Assembly: GCA_033239525.1 (NCBI GenBank)
Contig: BSYO01000005.1
Span: 25,996,534-26,060,533, forward strand
Length of the DNA: 64,000 bases
Reading direction: 5' to 3'
Source: Nepenthes gracilis
Taxonomy: Eukaryota > Streptophyta > Magnoliopsida > Caryophyllales > Nepenthaceae
The translations under genes were made by a program, and so were the position numbers. A model generated the notes under the pieces. The model was given only the letters and a program-made list of their open reading frames with translations. It did no database searches and was not told where the DNA came from. This document shows positions 37,923 through 52,135 of this stretch, one piece after another. The stretch's first letter is position 1, and every line of letters starts with the position of its first letter.

Positions 37923-40244
37923 GTTAGCATAAAATATTTAATAATATATGAGCACCCTTCTTATGGGTTTATTGTGATAGTGAGACTTCATTTGAGGATT
38001 TTTTTTTTTATTTTAAAAATGATTTTTATCTCTATCATTAGTACAATATGATAGAAGTCACAATTTTGTTGACATTAGCAAATGAAAACGGTTAGCCCAA
38101 CCCCAAAGTTGATGGGACTGATGGTCTAACTCCCATCCTTGGACTTAGAGATTAACACGTAGTATGGTATATATAATAGATACTCGTAAACTTGTGAATA
38201 GAATATAAAGAATTTAAAAAAATATTTAAACATTTTAATTATATTTTTACATATATTCTTATTAGACTTAGATGTTGTAATATTTTTATTAAAAAATATA
38301 GATAAAATAAAACAAAAAGGATAAATAATGTCTAACTTTTTGTTATATAAACTTTCACAGTATTGCATAATCAGTCTTCATCTTCTTTACCTGTGCTTGT
38401 TCTATCTTTTTAGCGTCCTAAACTGCTTTTTTAGAAAAAAATTATTAAATAAAATAATATTTTTAATTTTTTTATATATTGAGTAATAAATTATAAAATA
38501 TCATTAACATGAAAGTTAATAATTGACATGTATATTTTATATTGAATAATATTTATTTATTTGTTTAAAAGTGATTTAATTAAAATTATGTTAAAAGTAT
38601 TAATTGAGGCATTAACAAAGGTAATAAAAAATCTTATGAAATATTTTGAATTTTTTTTATATTAGTATGAATTGCTTTAGATGTTACAAAAATTGTGTGT
38701 TGGTATTCAAAAATTTTAAAAGTACTAAATATTTTTTATTTTTAATTTTTAGAAATCAAATACTACATAAGATCATAATGCTATCACTAAACATCATTAG
38801 CTAAAAAATCCTCAAATTTATATTTATTAATTTAAAATTTAATTTTTGTTTAAATTATATGAAAAGACTAACACCACTACATTTAAGAATATGTCGGGAC
38901 ATTTTAAACAACATTGACTGCAAGTGTCTTTACATGTATATTTTGAATTTACAATGTTCTGCTACAAATAATACTCTCTGAGTGAACAAGATATTAAGTC
39001 ACCCCCTAATTTATCTTCTGACTATATTAAAAAGCTCATAGCATTATATTACATATAAATATTATTTTAGATAAAATTGATAATAATTATTGTCCTTTTA
39101 TATATTTTTTTAATATGTCTTCCAAGATATTCAATACCTTTAAAACTTTCATACTTATAATTTTTTTATTTTTAACTGAAGATAATTTTGTAATTATTAA
39201 TTAATTTAATTTTTAGAAGTCATCGACGTTACTTGAACGTCATTTTAGAGAATGGTCGAAAATAGAGAGTAACAATATTAATGGCAAGTATTAATTTTGA
39301 CACCTCAAAACCTATTGCGAGTTTCACATCATGGGGAAACTTCATAGAGGTTTTCTTATATGTTGAGAGAGATTCTCTTCTCTCAAGATATACCTTTGGG
39401 GAGTCTCAGATCCCAACGATTTGTACTTACAATAGGCACTCTAGTTGAGAGCAGCCCCGGTCGTAAATGGCTACCTACGAAGGGGCGAACCTATTACCGC
39501 TGCGGTGGAGCGAAGTAACGCACCGCAGACTGACACGTCGTAAAGTGAAAGCCGCCAAGGTTGGCGGCCATTGAAGGGGAGAAATATTATGAATCCCACA
39601 TTGGATAGGCAACTCCACAAGGGTTGTCTTATAAGTTGAGAGAGATTTTCTTCTCTCACAGTGCACTTTTTGGAGGAGGTTTGAGCCCTAATGGCTTATA
39701 TTCACAACAAAGCCATTAACAACATATGATGTAACGGTTATAATTATTTGAAATTCCTTCATTAAAGTTAAAATAAAAAAAAGTTACAGATCAAATATTA
39801 AAATATTAATTTTTAACTTATTCTATTCCAACAATCAAATATGAACGCAATAATTTTAAATTATATTGTCTTTCTTATTTTATTCTCTCGAGAATAACTA
39901 TTCTATTTTCACGTTATTCCATTCAACAATCAAACATAGTATAGGAGTTTTAATTAATGTAAGAAGACTAAAGGCCAATTGATTCAATTGTGTGTATTTT
40001 ATACATATTATGACGTATCCGTGCAATCACTGGAGAAGTGAAATTACCTCTATGCCAGGCTAAACTTTGTACTCCCCGTGTTGAAAGGGAGGTTGGTACG
40101 AAATTGGAGAGTCTAAAAATTTTAAAATTGGGTGTTTTAATTAATGTAAAAATACTAAAGGTCAATCGATTTGACCTGTGTGTATTTTATGTATATTATG
40201 ACGTATCCACGCATTCATTTTTTCTCCTGTGTATTTATCTACAA
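37923..40244. repeat. Array monomer 9 (type A, 2322 bp)
   Basis: Nearly identical to monomers 6 and 12. Module at about 39318-39710. Confidence 0.85.
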
Positions 40245-42580
40245 GTTAGCATAAAATATTTAATAATATATGAGCACCCTTCTTATGGGTTTTTCTTGAT
40301 AATGAGACATTATTTGAGAATTTATTTTTAATTTAAAAAGAAAAAATCCTCTAAAGTGTATTAAAAATAATATCAATTGATCTTAGAATTTAATACATTT
40401 GAATATCTATTTAAATTTATCTATCTAAATTTTAAAATTATCTCTATCATTATATAATATGATAGAACCATAATTATGTTGATATTAGCAAATAAAGACA
40501 GTTAGCTCAACCCCAAAGTTGATGGGTATGAAGGTCTAACCCCCACCTTTGGACTTAGAGAGTAACAAGCAGTATAGTATATATATTCTTACTAGACTTA
40601 GACGTTATAATATTTTTATTAAAAAGTATAGATAAAATAAAACAAAAAAGATAAATAATGACTAACTTTAGTTATGCAGACTTTCACAGTATTGCATAAT
40701 CAATCTTCATCTTCTTTATCTGTGCTTGTTTTATTTTTTTTAGTCCTAAACTTTATTTTTAGAAATAATTAAATAAATAAAATAATATTTTTTAATTTTT
40801 ATATATTGAGAAATAAATTATAAAATATTATTAACATAAAAGTTAATAAGTGACATGTATATTTTATATAGAATAAGTTTTATTTATTTTTTTAAAAAGT
40901 GACTTAATTAAAACTATGTCAAAATTATTAATTGAGGCATTAACAAAGGTAATAAAAATCTTATTGAATATTTAAAATTTTTTTATATTAGTATGAATTG
41001 CTTTGGATGTTACAAAAACTGTGTGTTAGGTATTCAAAAATTTTAAAAGTACTAAATATTTTTTATTTGAAATTTTTAGAAATTTAATATATGATAACAT
41101 AACTATACATAAGATCATAACGCTATCACTAAACATCATTAGCTAAAAAATCTTCAAATTTATATTTATTAATTTAAAATTTAATTTTAGTCTAAATTAT
41201 ATGAAAATACTAACACAATTATAGTTAAGAATATATCGGGACATTTTAAACAACATTGACTGCAAGTGTCTTTATACGTATATTTTGAATTTACAATGTT
41301 CTGCTACAAATAATACTCTCTTAGTGAACAAAATATTCAGTTACCCCCTAATTTATCTTCTGCCTATACTAAAAAACTCATAGCATTATATTATATATAA
41401 ATATTATTTCAGATTAAATTGATAATGATTATTATCCTTTTATATATATTTTTAATGTGTCATCCAAGATATTCGATACCTTTAAAACTTTTATACTTAT
41501 ATTTTTATTTTTTAGAAAAGATAACTTTTTAATTATTAATTAATTTAATTTTTAGAAGTCGTCAAACATTACTTGAACGCCATTTTAGATGATGGTCGAA
41601 TAGAGAGAGTAACAATATTAATAGCAAGTTTTGATTTTGATACTTTAAAACCTATTGCGAGTTTCACATCAGGGGGCAACTCCACAGGGGTTTCCTTATA
41701 AGCTGAGGGTGATTCTCTTTTCTCAAGATGTACCTTTGGGGAAGGCTCAGGTCCCCACGATTTGTACTCGCAATGTCTCTCATTGAAAGCACCCCCACTC
41801 TGTAAAGGGCTACCTGCGAAAGGGCGGACCTGTTGCCGCTGCGGTGGAGCGGAGTAACGCACCGCAGAGTGACACGTCGTAAAGTGAAAGTTGCCAAGGT
41901 TGGTGGCCATTGAAGGGAAAGAAATATTGTGAATCCCACATCGAGAAGGCAACTTCATAAGGGTTGTCTTATAAGTTGAGAGAGATTTTCTTCTCTCACA
42001 GCGCACTTTTTGGGGAAGGTCTGAGTCCCAACTGCTTATACTCACAACAAAACCATTAACAACATATGATGTAACGGTTATAATTATTCAAATTCCTTCA
42101 TTAAAGTTAAAATAAAAAAGTTACAAACCAAATATTAAAATATTAATTTCTAACTTATTCTATTCCCACAACCAAATATGAAAATAATAATTTTAAATTA
42201 TATTCTCTTCTTATTATATTCTCTCGAGAATCACTATTTTATTTTTATTTTAATCTATTCAACAATCAAACGTAATATGAGAGTTTAAATTATTGTAAGA
42301 TGACTAAATGTCAATTGATTTAATTGTGGGTATTTTATACATATTATGACGTATCCGTGCAATCACTAGAAAAGTAAAATTACCTATATGCCTAGATAAA
42401 CTTTGTACTCCCAGTGTTGGAAGGAAAGTTAGTAGGGAATTGGAGAGTCTGAAAATTTAAAATTGGGTGTTTTAATAAATGTAAAAATACTAAAGGTCAA
42501 TTGATTCGACCTATGTGTATTTTATATATATTATGACGTATTCATGCATTAATTTCTTCTCCTGTGTCATTTATCTACAA
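40245..42580. repeat. Array monomer 10 (type B, 2336 bp)
   Basis: Nearly identical to monomers 7 and 13. Module at about 41657-42050; CGCAATGTCTCTC at 41769 replaces the longer CGCAACAGGTACTCTC of monomer 13. Confidence 0.85.
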
Positions 42581-45017
42581 GTTAGCATAAAATATTTAAT
42601 AATATATGAGCACCCTTCTTATTGGTTTATTGTGATAGTGAGACATTATTTGAGGATTTGTTTTTAATTTAAAAAGAAAAAATCCTCTAAAGTTTATTAA
42701 AAATAATATCAATTGATCTTATAATTTAATACATTTGAATATCTATTTAAATTTATCTGTCTAAATTTTAAATTTATCTCTAACATTATTATAATATGAT
42801 AGAAGCCATAATTATATTTATATTAGCAAATGAAAACGGTTAGCTCAACCCCAAAGTTGATGGGTATGAAGGTCTAACCACCACCATTGGACTTAGAGGG
42901 TAACAAGCAGTAGTGTATATATAATGGGTACTCGGAAGCTTGTGAATAGAAAATAAAAAATTTAAAAAATATTTAAACATTTTAATTATATTTTAACTTA
43001 TATTCTTACTAGACTTAGCCATTGTAACATTTTTATTAAAAATTAAAACATAAAATAAAACAAAAAGGATAAATAATGTCTAACTTTAGTTATGTAGAGT
43101 TTTACAGTGTTACATAATCAACCTTCAACTTGTTTACGTGGGTTTGTTCTACCTTTTTAGCATCCTAAACTGCTATTTTTTAAAAAAAAATTGATACATA
43201 AAATAATAATTTTTAATTTTTCTATATATTGGGAAATAAATTGTAAAATATTATTAACATAAAAGTTAATAATTGACATGTATATCTTATATAGAATAAT
43301 ATTTTTTTTTAAAAAAAAAAAGTGATTTTATTAAAATTATGTCAAAAGTATTGATTGAGGCATTAACAAAGGTAATAAAAATTCTTATGAAATATTTTGA
43401 ATTTTTTTATATTAGTATGAATTGCTTTTGATGTTACAAAAATTGTGTGTTGATATTCAAAAATTGTAAAAGCACCAAATATTTTTTATTTTTAATTTTA
43501 GAAAGCTAATATATGATAACATAACTATACAGAAGATCATAACGCTGTCACTAAACATCATTAGCTGAAAAATCCTCAAATTTATATTTATTAATTTAAA
43601 AATTAATTTTTATTTAAATTATCTAAAAGGACTAACACCATTACATTTAAGAATATGTCGAGACATTTTAAATAATATTGACTACAAGTGTCTTCACACG
43701 TATATTTTGAACTTACAATGTTCTGCTACAAATAATACTCTATGAGTGAACAAAATATTCAATCACCCCCAAATTTATCTTCTGATTAATTATACTAAAC
43801 AACTCCTAACAATACATTACATATAAATATTATTTCAGATAAAATTGATAATAATTAGTATCCTTTTATATATATTTTTACTGTGTCTTCCAATATATTT
43901 GATATCTTTAAAACTTTCATACTTATATATTTTTTATTTTTTACAAAAGATAATTTTTTAATTATTAATTAATTTAATTTTTAGACGTCATCAAACGTTA
44001 CTTGAACACCATTTTAGAGGATGGTTAGAAATAGAGAGAGTAACAATATTAATGGCAAGTTTTGATTTTGACACCTCAAAACCCGTTGTAAGTTTAACAT
44101 CAGGGGGTAACACTACAGGGGTTTTCTTATAAGTTGAGGGGGATTTTCTTCTCTCAAGATGTATCTTTGGGAGAGGATCGAGTCCCAATGACTTGTACTC
44201 GTAACAAGCACTCTCATTGAGTGCAGCCCCCAGTCCGTAAATGGCTACCTGCGGAAGGATGGACCTGTTGCCGCTGCGGTGGAGAAGAGTAACGCACTAC
44301 AGAGTGACACATTGTAATGTGAAAGCCACCAATGTTGGCGGCCATCGAAGGGGGATAGATACTGTGAGTCCCACATCGAGAAGGTAACTTCATAATGGTT
44401 ATCTTATAAGTTGAGAGAAATTCTCTTCTCTCACGATGCACCTTTTGGAGATGGTTTGGACCCTAACGGCTTATGCTCGCAATAAAACCATTAAAAACAT
44501 ATGATGTGACGGTTATAATTATTTCAAATTCTTTCATTAAAGTTAAAATGAAAAAAGTTACAAACCAAATATTGAAATACTAATTTCTAATTTATTCAAT
44601 TCTAACAATCAAATTTGATAATAATAATTTTAAATTATATTCTTATCTTATTCTTTTCCCTAAAAATAACTATTCGATTTTTACTTTATTCCATTCGAAT
44701 AATCAAATATAGCGTTAGAGTTTTAATTAATGTAAGAAGACTAAATGTCAATTGATTCAATTGTGTGTATTTTATACATATTATGATGTATCTGTGTATT
44801 CATTTGAGGAGTAAAATTACCTCTATGTCAGGCTAAACTTTGTACTCCCTGTGTTGAAAGGGTGGTTGGCAGGGAATTAGAGAGTCTGAAAAATTAAAAT
44901 TAGAAGTTTTAATTAATGTAAAAACATAAAAGGTTAATTGATGTGACCTATGTATATTTTATGCATATTATGACGTATCCATGCATTCATTTCTTCTCCT
45001 GTGTCATTTATCTACAA
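42581..45017. repeat. Array monomer 11 (type C, 2437 bp)
   Basis: Nearly identical to monomers 8 and 14. Module at about 44093-44484. Confidence 0.85.
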
Positions 45018-46417
45018 GTTAGCATAAAATATTTAATAATATATGAGCACCCTTCTTATGGGTTTATTGTGATAGTGAGACTTCATTTGAGGATTTTTTT
45101 TTTTATTTTAAAAATGATTTTTATCTCTATCATTAGTACAATATGATAGAAGTCACAATTTTGTTGACATTAGCAAATGAAAACGGTTAGCCCAACCCCA
45201 AAGTTGATGGGACTGATGGTCTAACTCCCATCCTTGGACTTAGAGATTAACACGTAGTATGGTATATATAATAGATACTCGTAAACTTGTGAATAGAATA
45301 TAAAGAATTTAAAAAAATATTTAAACATTTTAATTATATTTTTACATATATTCTTATTAGACTTAGATGTTGTAATATTTTTATTAAAAAATATAGATAA
45401 AATAAAACAAAAAGGATAAATAATGTCTAACTTTTGTTATATAAACTTTCACAGTATTGCATAATCAGTCTTCATCTTCTTTACCTGTGCTTGTTCTATC
45501 TTTTTAGCGTCCTAAACTGCTTTTTTAGAAAAAAAAATTATTAAATAAAATAATATTTTTTAATTTTTTTATATATTGAGTAATAAATTATAAAATATCA
45601 TTAACATGAAAGTTAATAATTGACATGTATATTTTATATTGAATAATATTTATTTATTTGTTTAAAAAAGTGATTTAATTAAAATTATGTTAAAAGTATT
45701 AATTGAGGCATTAACAAAGGTAATAAAAAATCTTATGAAATATTTTGAATTTTTTTTATATTAGTATGAATTGCTTTAGATGTTACAAAAATTGTGTGTT
45801 GGTATTCAAAAATTTTAAAAGTACTAAATATTTTTTATTTTTAATTTTTAGAAATCAAATACTACATAAGATCATAATGCTATCACTAAACATCATTAGC
45901 TAAAAAATCCTCAAATTTATATTTATTAATTTAAAATTTAATTTTTGTTTAAATTATATGAAAAGACTAACACCACTACATTTAAGAATATGTCGGGACA
46001 TTTTAAACAACATTGACTGCAAGTGTCTTTACATGTATATTTTGAATTTACAATGTTCTGCTACAAATAATACTCTCTGAGTGAACAAGATATTAAGTCA
46101 CCCCCTAATTTATCTTCTGACTATATTAAAAAGCTCATAGCATTATATTACATATAAATATTATTTTAGATAAAATTGATAATAATTATTGTCCTTTTAT
46201 ATATTTTTTTAATATGTCTTCCAAGATATTCAATACCTTTAAAACTTTCATACTTATAATTTTTTTATTTTTAACTGAAGATAATTTTGTAATTATTAAT
46301 TAATTTAATTTTTAGAAGTCATCAGACGTTACTTGAACGTCATTTTAGAGAATGGTCAGAAATAGAGAGAGTAACAATATTAATGGCAAGTATTAATTTT
46401 GACACCTCAAAACCTAT

Positions 46418-46815
46418 TGCGAGTTTCACATCATGGGGAAACTTCATAGAGGTTTTCTTATATGTTGAGAGAGATTCTCTTCTCTCAAGATATACCTTTG
46501 GGGGAGTCTCAGATCCCAACGATTTGTACTTACAATAGGCACTCTAGTTGAGAGCAGCCCCCAGTCCGTAAATGGCTACCTACGAAGGGGCGAACCTATT
46601 ACCGCTGCGGTGGAGCGAAGTAACGCACCGCAGACTGACACGTCGTAAAGTGAAAGCCGCCAAGGTTGGCGGCCATTGAAGGGGGGAGAAATATTATGAA
46701 TCCCACATTGGATAGGCAACTCCACAAGGGTTGTCTTATAAGTTGAGAGAGATTTTCTTCTCTCACAGTGCACTTTTTGGAGGAGGTTTGAGCCCTAATG
46801 GCTTATATTCACAAC
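46418..46815 (+). mobile_element. TRIM-like module (representative; one per array monomer)
   Basis: Two related direct repeats of about 120 bp (46418-46538 and 46692-46815) share a (TTG)YGA-CACATC start, AACT-CA-AG-GGTT-TCTTATA, GTTGAGAGAGATT-TCTTCTCTCA, a TTTGG-GGAG box and a CCCAACG-TTNTACTCGCAACAA-type end. In the better copies the ends are TGCGAG...CTCGCA. They flank a GC-rich core of about 150 bp that ends in a purine tract (GAAGGGGGGAGAAATA, 46678-46691) directly before the second repeat, where a retroelement polypurine tract would lie. This layout fits a terminal-repeat retrotransposon in miniature (TRIM). I found no convincing primer-binding site or target-site duplication, so the assignment is inference. 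Sister modules lie at about 19417, 21853, 24280, 26713, 29920, 32219, 34566, 36993, 39318, 41657, 44093, 48769, 51206, 53553 and 55026. Confidence 0.5.
46605..46673 (+). other. Two conserved hairpins in the GC-rich core of the module
   Basis: Hairpin 1: CTGCGGTG (46605-46612) pairs with CACCGCAG (46626-46633). Hairpin 2: GCCGCCAAGGTTGGCGGC (46656-46673). In the copy at 55217-55245 the arms of hairpin 1 are TTGCGGTG and TATCGCAA, with both sides of the first pair changed. In 49.0 kb-type copies hairpin 2 reads GTTGCCAAGGTTGGTGGC, still pairable with G-U wobbles. Some copies (types C and monomers 1/3) have one mismatch in hairpin 1. Confidence 0.55.
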
Positions 46816-47350
46816 AAAGCCATTAACAACATATGATGTAACGGTTATAATTATTTGAAATTCCTTCATTAAAGTTAAAATAAAAAAAAGTTACAGATCA
46901 AATATTAAAATATTAATTTTTAACTTATTCTATTCCAACAATCAAATATGAACGCAATAATTTTAAATTATATTGTCTTCTTATTTTATTCTCTGAGAAT
47001 AACTATTCTATTTTCACGTTATTCCATTTGAACAATCAAACATAGTATAGGAGTTTTAATTAATGTAAGAAGACTAAAGGCCAATTGATTCAATTGTGTG
47101 TATTTTATACATATTATGACGTATCCGTGCAATCACTGGAGAAGTGAAATTACCTCTATGCCAGGCTAAACTTTGTACTCCCCGTGTTGAAAGGGAGGTT
47201 GGTACGAAATTGGAGAGTCTAAAAATTTTAAAATTGGGTGTTTTAATTAATGTAAAAATACTAAAGGTCAATCGATTTGACCTGTGTGTATTTTATGTAT
47301 ATTATGACGTATCCACGCATTCATTTTTTCTCCTGTGTATTTATCTACAA

Positions 47351-49698
47351 GTTAGCATAAAATATTTAATAATATATGAGCACCCTTCTTATGGGTTTTT
47401 CTTGATAATGAGACATTATTTGAGAATTTATTTTTAATTTAAAAAGAAAAAATCCTCTAAAGTGTATTAAAAATAATATCAATTGATCTTAGAATTTAAT
47501 ACATTTGAATATCTATTTAAATTTATCTATCTAAATTTTAAAATTATCTCTATCATTATATAATATGATAGAACCATAATTATGTTGATATTAGCAAATA
47601 AAGACAGTTAGCTCAACCCCAAAGTTGATGGGTATGAAGGTCTAACCCCCACCTTTGGACTTAGAGAGTAACAAGCAGTATAGTATATATATTCTTACTA
47701 GACTTAGACGTTATAATATTTTTATTAAAAAGTATAGATAAAATAAAACAAAAAAGATAAATAATGACTAACTTTAGTTATGCAGACTTTCACAGTATTG
47801 CATAATCAATCTTCATCTTGTTTATCTGTGCTTGTTTTATTTTTTTAGCGTCCTAAACTTTATTTTTTAGAAATAATTAAATAAATAAAATAATATTTTT
47901 TAATTTTTTATATATTGAGAAATAAATTATAAAATATTATTAACATAAAAGTTAATAAGTGACATGTATATTTTATATAGAATAAGTTTTATTTATTTTT
48001 TTAAAAAAGTGACTTAATTAAAACTATGTCAAAATTATTAATTGAGGCATTAACAAAGGTAATAAAAAATCTTATTGAATATTTAAAATTTTTTTATATT
48101 AGTATGAATTGCTTTGGATGTTACAAAAACTGTGTGTTAGGTATTCAAAAATTTTAAAAGTACTAAATATTTTTTATTTGAAATTTTTAGAAATTTAATA
48201 TATGATAACATAACTATACATAAGATCATAACGCTATCACTAAACATCATTAGCTAAAAAATCTTCAAATTTATATTTATTAATTTAAAATTTAATTTTA
48301 GTCTAAATTATATGAAAATACTAACACAATTATAGTTAAGAATATATCGGGACATTTTAAACAACATTGACTGCAAGTGTCTTTATACGTATATTTTGAA
48401 TTTACAATGTTCTGCTACAAATAATACTCTCTTAGTGAACAAAATATTCAGTTACCCCCTAATTTATCTTCTGCCTATACTAAAAAACTCATAGCATTAT
48501 ATTATATATAAATATTATTTCAGATTAAATTGATAATGATTATTATCCTTTTATATATATTTTTAATGTGTCATCCAAGATATTCGATACCTTTAAAACT
48601 TTTATACTTATATTTTTATTTTTTAGAAAAGATAACTTTTTAATTATTAATTAATTTAATTTTTAGAAGTCGTCAAACATTACTTGAACGCCATTTTAGA
48701 TGATGGTCAGAAATAGAGAGAGTAACAATATTAATAGCAAGTTTTGATTTTGATACTTTAAAACCTATTGCGAGTTTCACATCAGGGGGCAACTCCACAG
48801 GGGTTTCCTTATAAGCTGAGGGTGATTCTCTTTTCTCAAGATGTACCTTTGGGGAAGGCTCAGGTCCCCACGATTTGTACTCGCAACAGGTACTCTCATT
48901 GAAAGCACCCCCAGTCTGTAAAGGGCTACCTGCGAAAGGGCGGACCTGTTGCCGCTGCGGTGGAGCGGAGTAACGCACCGCAGAGTGACACGTCGTAAAG
49001 TGAAAGTTGCCAAGGTTGGTGGCCATTGAAGGGAAAGAAATATTGTGAATCCCACATCGAGAAGGCAACTTCATAAGGGTTGTCTTATAAGTTGAGAGAG
49101 ATTTTCTTCTCTCACAGCGCACTTTTTGGGGAAGGTCTGAGTCCCAACTGCTTATACTCACAACAAAACCATTAACAACATATGATGTAACGGTTATAAT
49201 TATTCGAAATTCCTTCATTAAAGTTAAAATAAAAAAAGTTACAAACCAAATATTAAAATATTAATTTCTAACTTATTCTATTCCCACAACCAAATATGAA
49301 AATAATAATTTTAAATTATATTCTCTTCTTATTATATTCTCTGAGAATCACTATTTTATTTTTATTTTAATCTATTCGAACAATCAAACGTAATATGAGA
49401 GTTTAAATTATTGTAAGATGACTAAATGTCAATTGATTTAATTGTGGGTATTTTATACATATTATGACGTATCCGTGCAATCACTAGAAAAGTAAAATTA
49501 CCTATATGCCTAGATAAACTTTGTACTCCCAGTGTTGGAAGGAAAGTTAGTAGGGAATTGGAGAGTCTGAAAATTTAAAATTGGGTGTTTTAATAAATGT
49601 AAAAATACTAAAGGTCAATTGATTCGACCTATGTGTATTTTATATATATTATGACGTATTCATGCATTAATTTCTTCTCCTGTGTCATTTATCTACAA
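47351..49698. repeat. Array monomer 13 (type B, 2348 bp)
   Basis: The cleanest type B copy. A 181-codon minus-strand ORF crosses its module (48673-49218) but is broken or absent in other types, so it is not considered a gene. Confidence 0.85.
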
Positions 49699-52135
49699 GT
49701 TAGCATAAAATATTTAATAATATATGAGCACCCTTCTTATTGGTTTATTGTGATAGTGAGACATTATTTGAGGATTTGTTTTTAATTTAAAAAGAAAAAA
49801 TCCTCTAAAGTTTATTAAAAATAATATCAATTGATCTTATAATTTAATACATTTGAATATCTATTTAAATTTATCTGTCTAAATTTTAAATTTATCTCTA
49901 ACATTATTATAATATGATAGAAGCCATAATTATATTTATATTAGCAAATGAAAACGGTTAGCTCAACCCCAAAGTTGATGGGTATGAAGGTCTAACCACC
50001 ACCATTGGACTTAGAGGGTAACAAGCAGTAGTGTATATATAATGGGTACTCGGAAGCTTGTGAATAGAAAATAAAAAATTTAAAAAATATTTAAACATTT
50101 TAATTATATTTTAACTTATATTCTTACTAGACTTAGCCATTGTAACATTTTTATTAAAAATTAAAACATAAAATAAAACAAAAAGGATAAATAATGTCTA
50201 ACTTTAGTTATGTAGAGTTTTACAGTGTTACATAATCAACCTTCAACTTGTTTACGTGGGTTTGTTCTACCTTTTTAGCATCCTAAACTGCTATTTTAAA
50301 AAAAAATTGATACATAAAATAATATTTTTTAATTTTTCTATATATTGGGAAATAAATTGTAAAATATTATTAACATAAAAGTTAATAATTGACATGTATA
50401 TTTTATATAGAATAATATTTATTTTTTTTTTAAAAAAAGTGATTTTATTAAAATTATGTCAAAAGTATTGATTGAGGCATTAACAAAGGTAATAAAAATT
50501 CTTATGAAATATTTTGAATTTTTTTATATTAGTATGAATTGCTTTTGATGTTACAAAAATTGTGTGTTGATATTCAAAAATTGTAAAAGCACCAAATATT
50601 TTTTATTTTTAATTTTAGAAAGCTAATATATGATAACATAACTATATAGAAGATCATAACGCTGTCACTAAACATCATTAGCTGAAAAATCCTCAAATTT
50701 ATATTTATTAATTTAAAAATTAATTTTTAGTTAAATTATCTAAAAGGACTAACACCATTACATTTAAGAATATGTCGAGACATTTTAAATAATATTGACT
50801 ACAAGTGTCTTTACATGTATATTTTGAACTTACAATGTTCTGCTACAAATAATACTCTATGAGTGAACAAAATATTCAATCACCCCCAAATTTATCTTCT
50901 GATTAATTATACTAAACAACTCCTAACAATACATTACATATAAATATTATTTCAAATAAAATTGATAATAATTAGTATCCTTTTATATATATTTTTACTG
51001 TGTCTTCCAATATATTTGATATCTTTAAAACTTTCATACTTATATATTTTTTATTTTTTACAAAAGATAATTTTTTAATTATTAATTAATTTAATTTTTA
51101 GACGTCATCAAACGTTACTTGAACACCATTTTAGAGGATGGTTAGAAATAGAGAGAGTAACAATATTAATGGCAAGTTTTGATTTTGACACCTCAAAACC
51201 CGTTGCAAGTTTAACATCAGGGGGTAACACTACAGGGGTTTTCTTATAAGTTGAGGGGGATTTTCTTCTCTCAAGATGTATCTTTGGGAGAGGATCGAGT
51301 CCCAATGACTTGTACTCGTAACAAGCACTCTCGTTGAGTGCAGCCCCCAGTCCGTAAATGGCTACCTGCGGAAGGATGGACCTGTTGCCGCTGCGGTGGA
51401 GAAGAGTAACGCACTACAGAGTGACACATTGTAATGTGAAAGCCGCCAATGTTGGCGGCCATCGAAGGGGGGATAGATACTGTGAGTCCCACATCGAGAA
51501 GGTAACTTCATAATGGTTATCTTATAAGTTGAGAGAAATTCTCTTCTCTCACGATGCACCTTTTGGAGATGGTTTGGACCCTAACGGCTTATGCTCGCAA
51601 TAAAACCATTAAAAACATATGATGTGACGGTTATAATTATTTCAAATTCTTTCATTAAAGTTAAAATAAAAAAAGTTACAAACCAAATATTGAAATACTA
51701 ATTTCTAATTTATTCAATTCTAACAATCAAATTTGATAATAATAATTTTAAATTATATTCTTATCTTATTCTTTTCCCTAAAAATAACTATTCGATTTTT
51801 ACTTTATTCCATTCGAATAATCAAACATAGCGTGAGAGTTTTAATTAATGTAAGAAGACTAAATGTCAATTGATTCAATTGTGTGTATTTTATACATATT
51901 ATGATGTATCTGTGTATTCATTGGAGGAGTAAAATTACCTCTATGTCAGGCTAAACTTTGTACTCCCTGTGTTGAAAGGGTGGTTGGCAGGGAATTAGAG
52001 AGTCTGAAAAATTAAAATTAGAAGTTTTAATTAATATAAAAACACAAAAGGTTAATTGATGTGACCTATGTATATTTTATGCATATTATGACGTATCCAT
52101 GCATTCATTTCTTCTCCTGTGTCATTTATCTACAA
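49699..52135. repeat. Array monomer 14 (type C, 2437 bp)
   Basis: Similar to monomers 8 and 11 but with slightly more substitutions, for example in 50290-50450. Module at about 51206-51603. Confidence 0.85.

Larger units (their letters stand above)
45018..47350. repeat. Array monomer 12 (type A, 2333 bp)
   Basis: The cleanest type A copy: the module core is complete and hairpin-forming. Module at about 46418-46815. Confidence 0.85.

Noticed and set aside
46418..46815. The module as a tRNA-derived SINE
   Set aside because: GGTTTGAGCCCC and GGCTCGAGTCCC resemble a B box, but no A box lies at the right distance and there is no poly-A or simple-repeat tail. The direct-repeat layout fits a TRIM better.
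48673..49218. A 181-codon minus-strand ORF across the module of monomer 13 (and a 158-codon one at 41569-42045)
   Set aside because: It is open only in some type B copies. Other monomer types carry stops and frameshifts in the same place, and the frame crosses both non-coding direct repeats and the hairpin core. It is a chance reading of the repeat.
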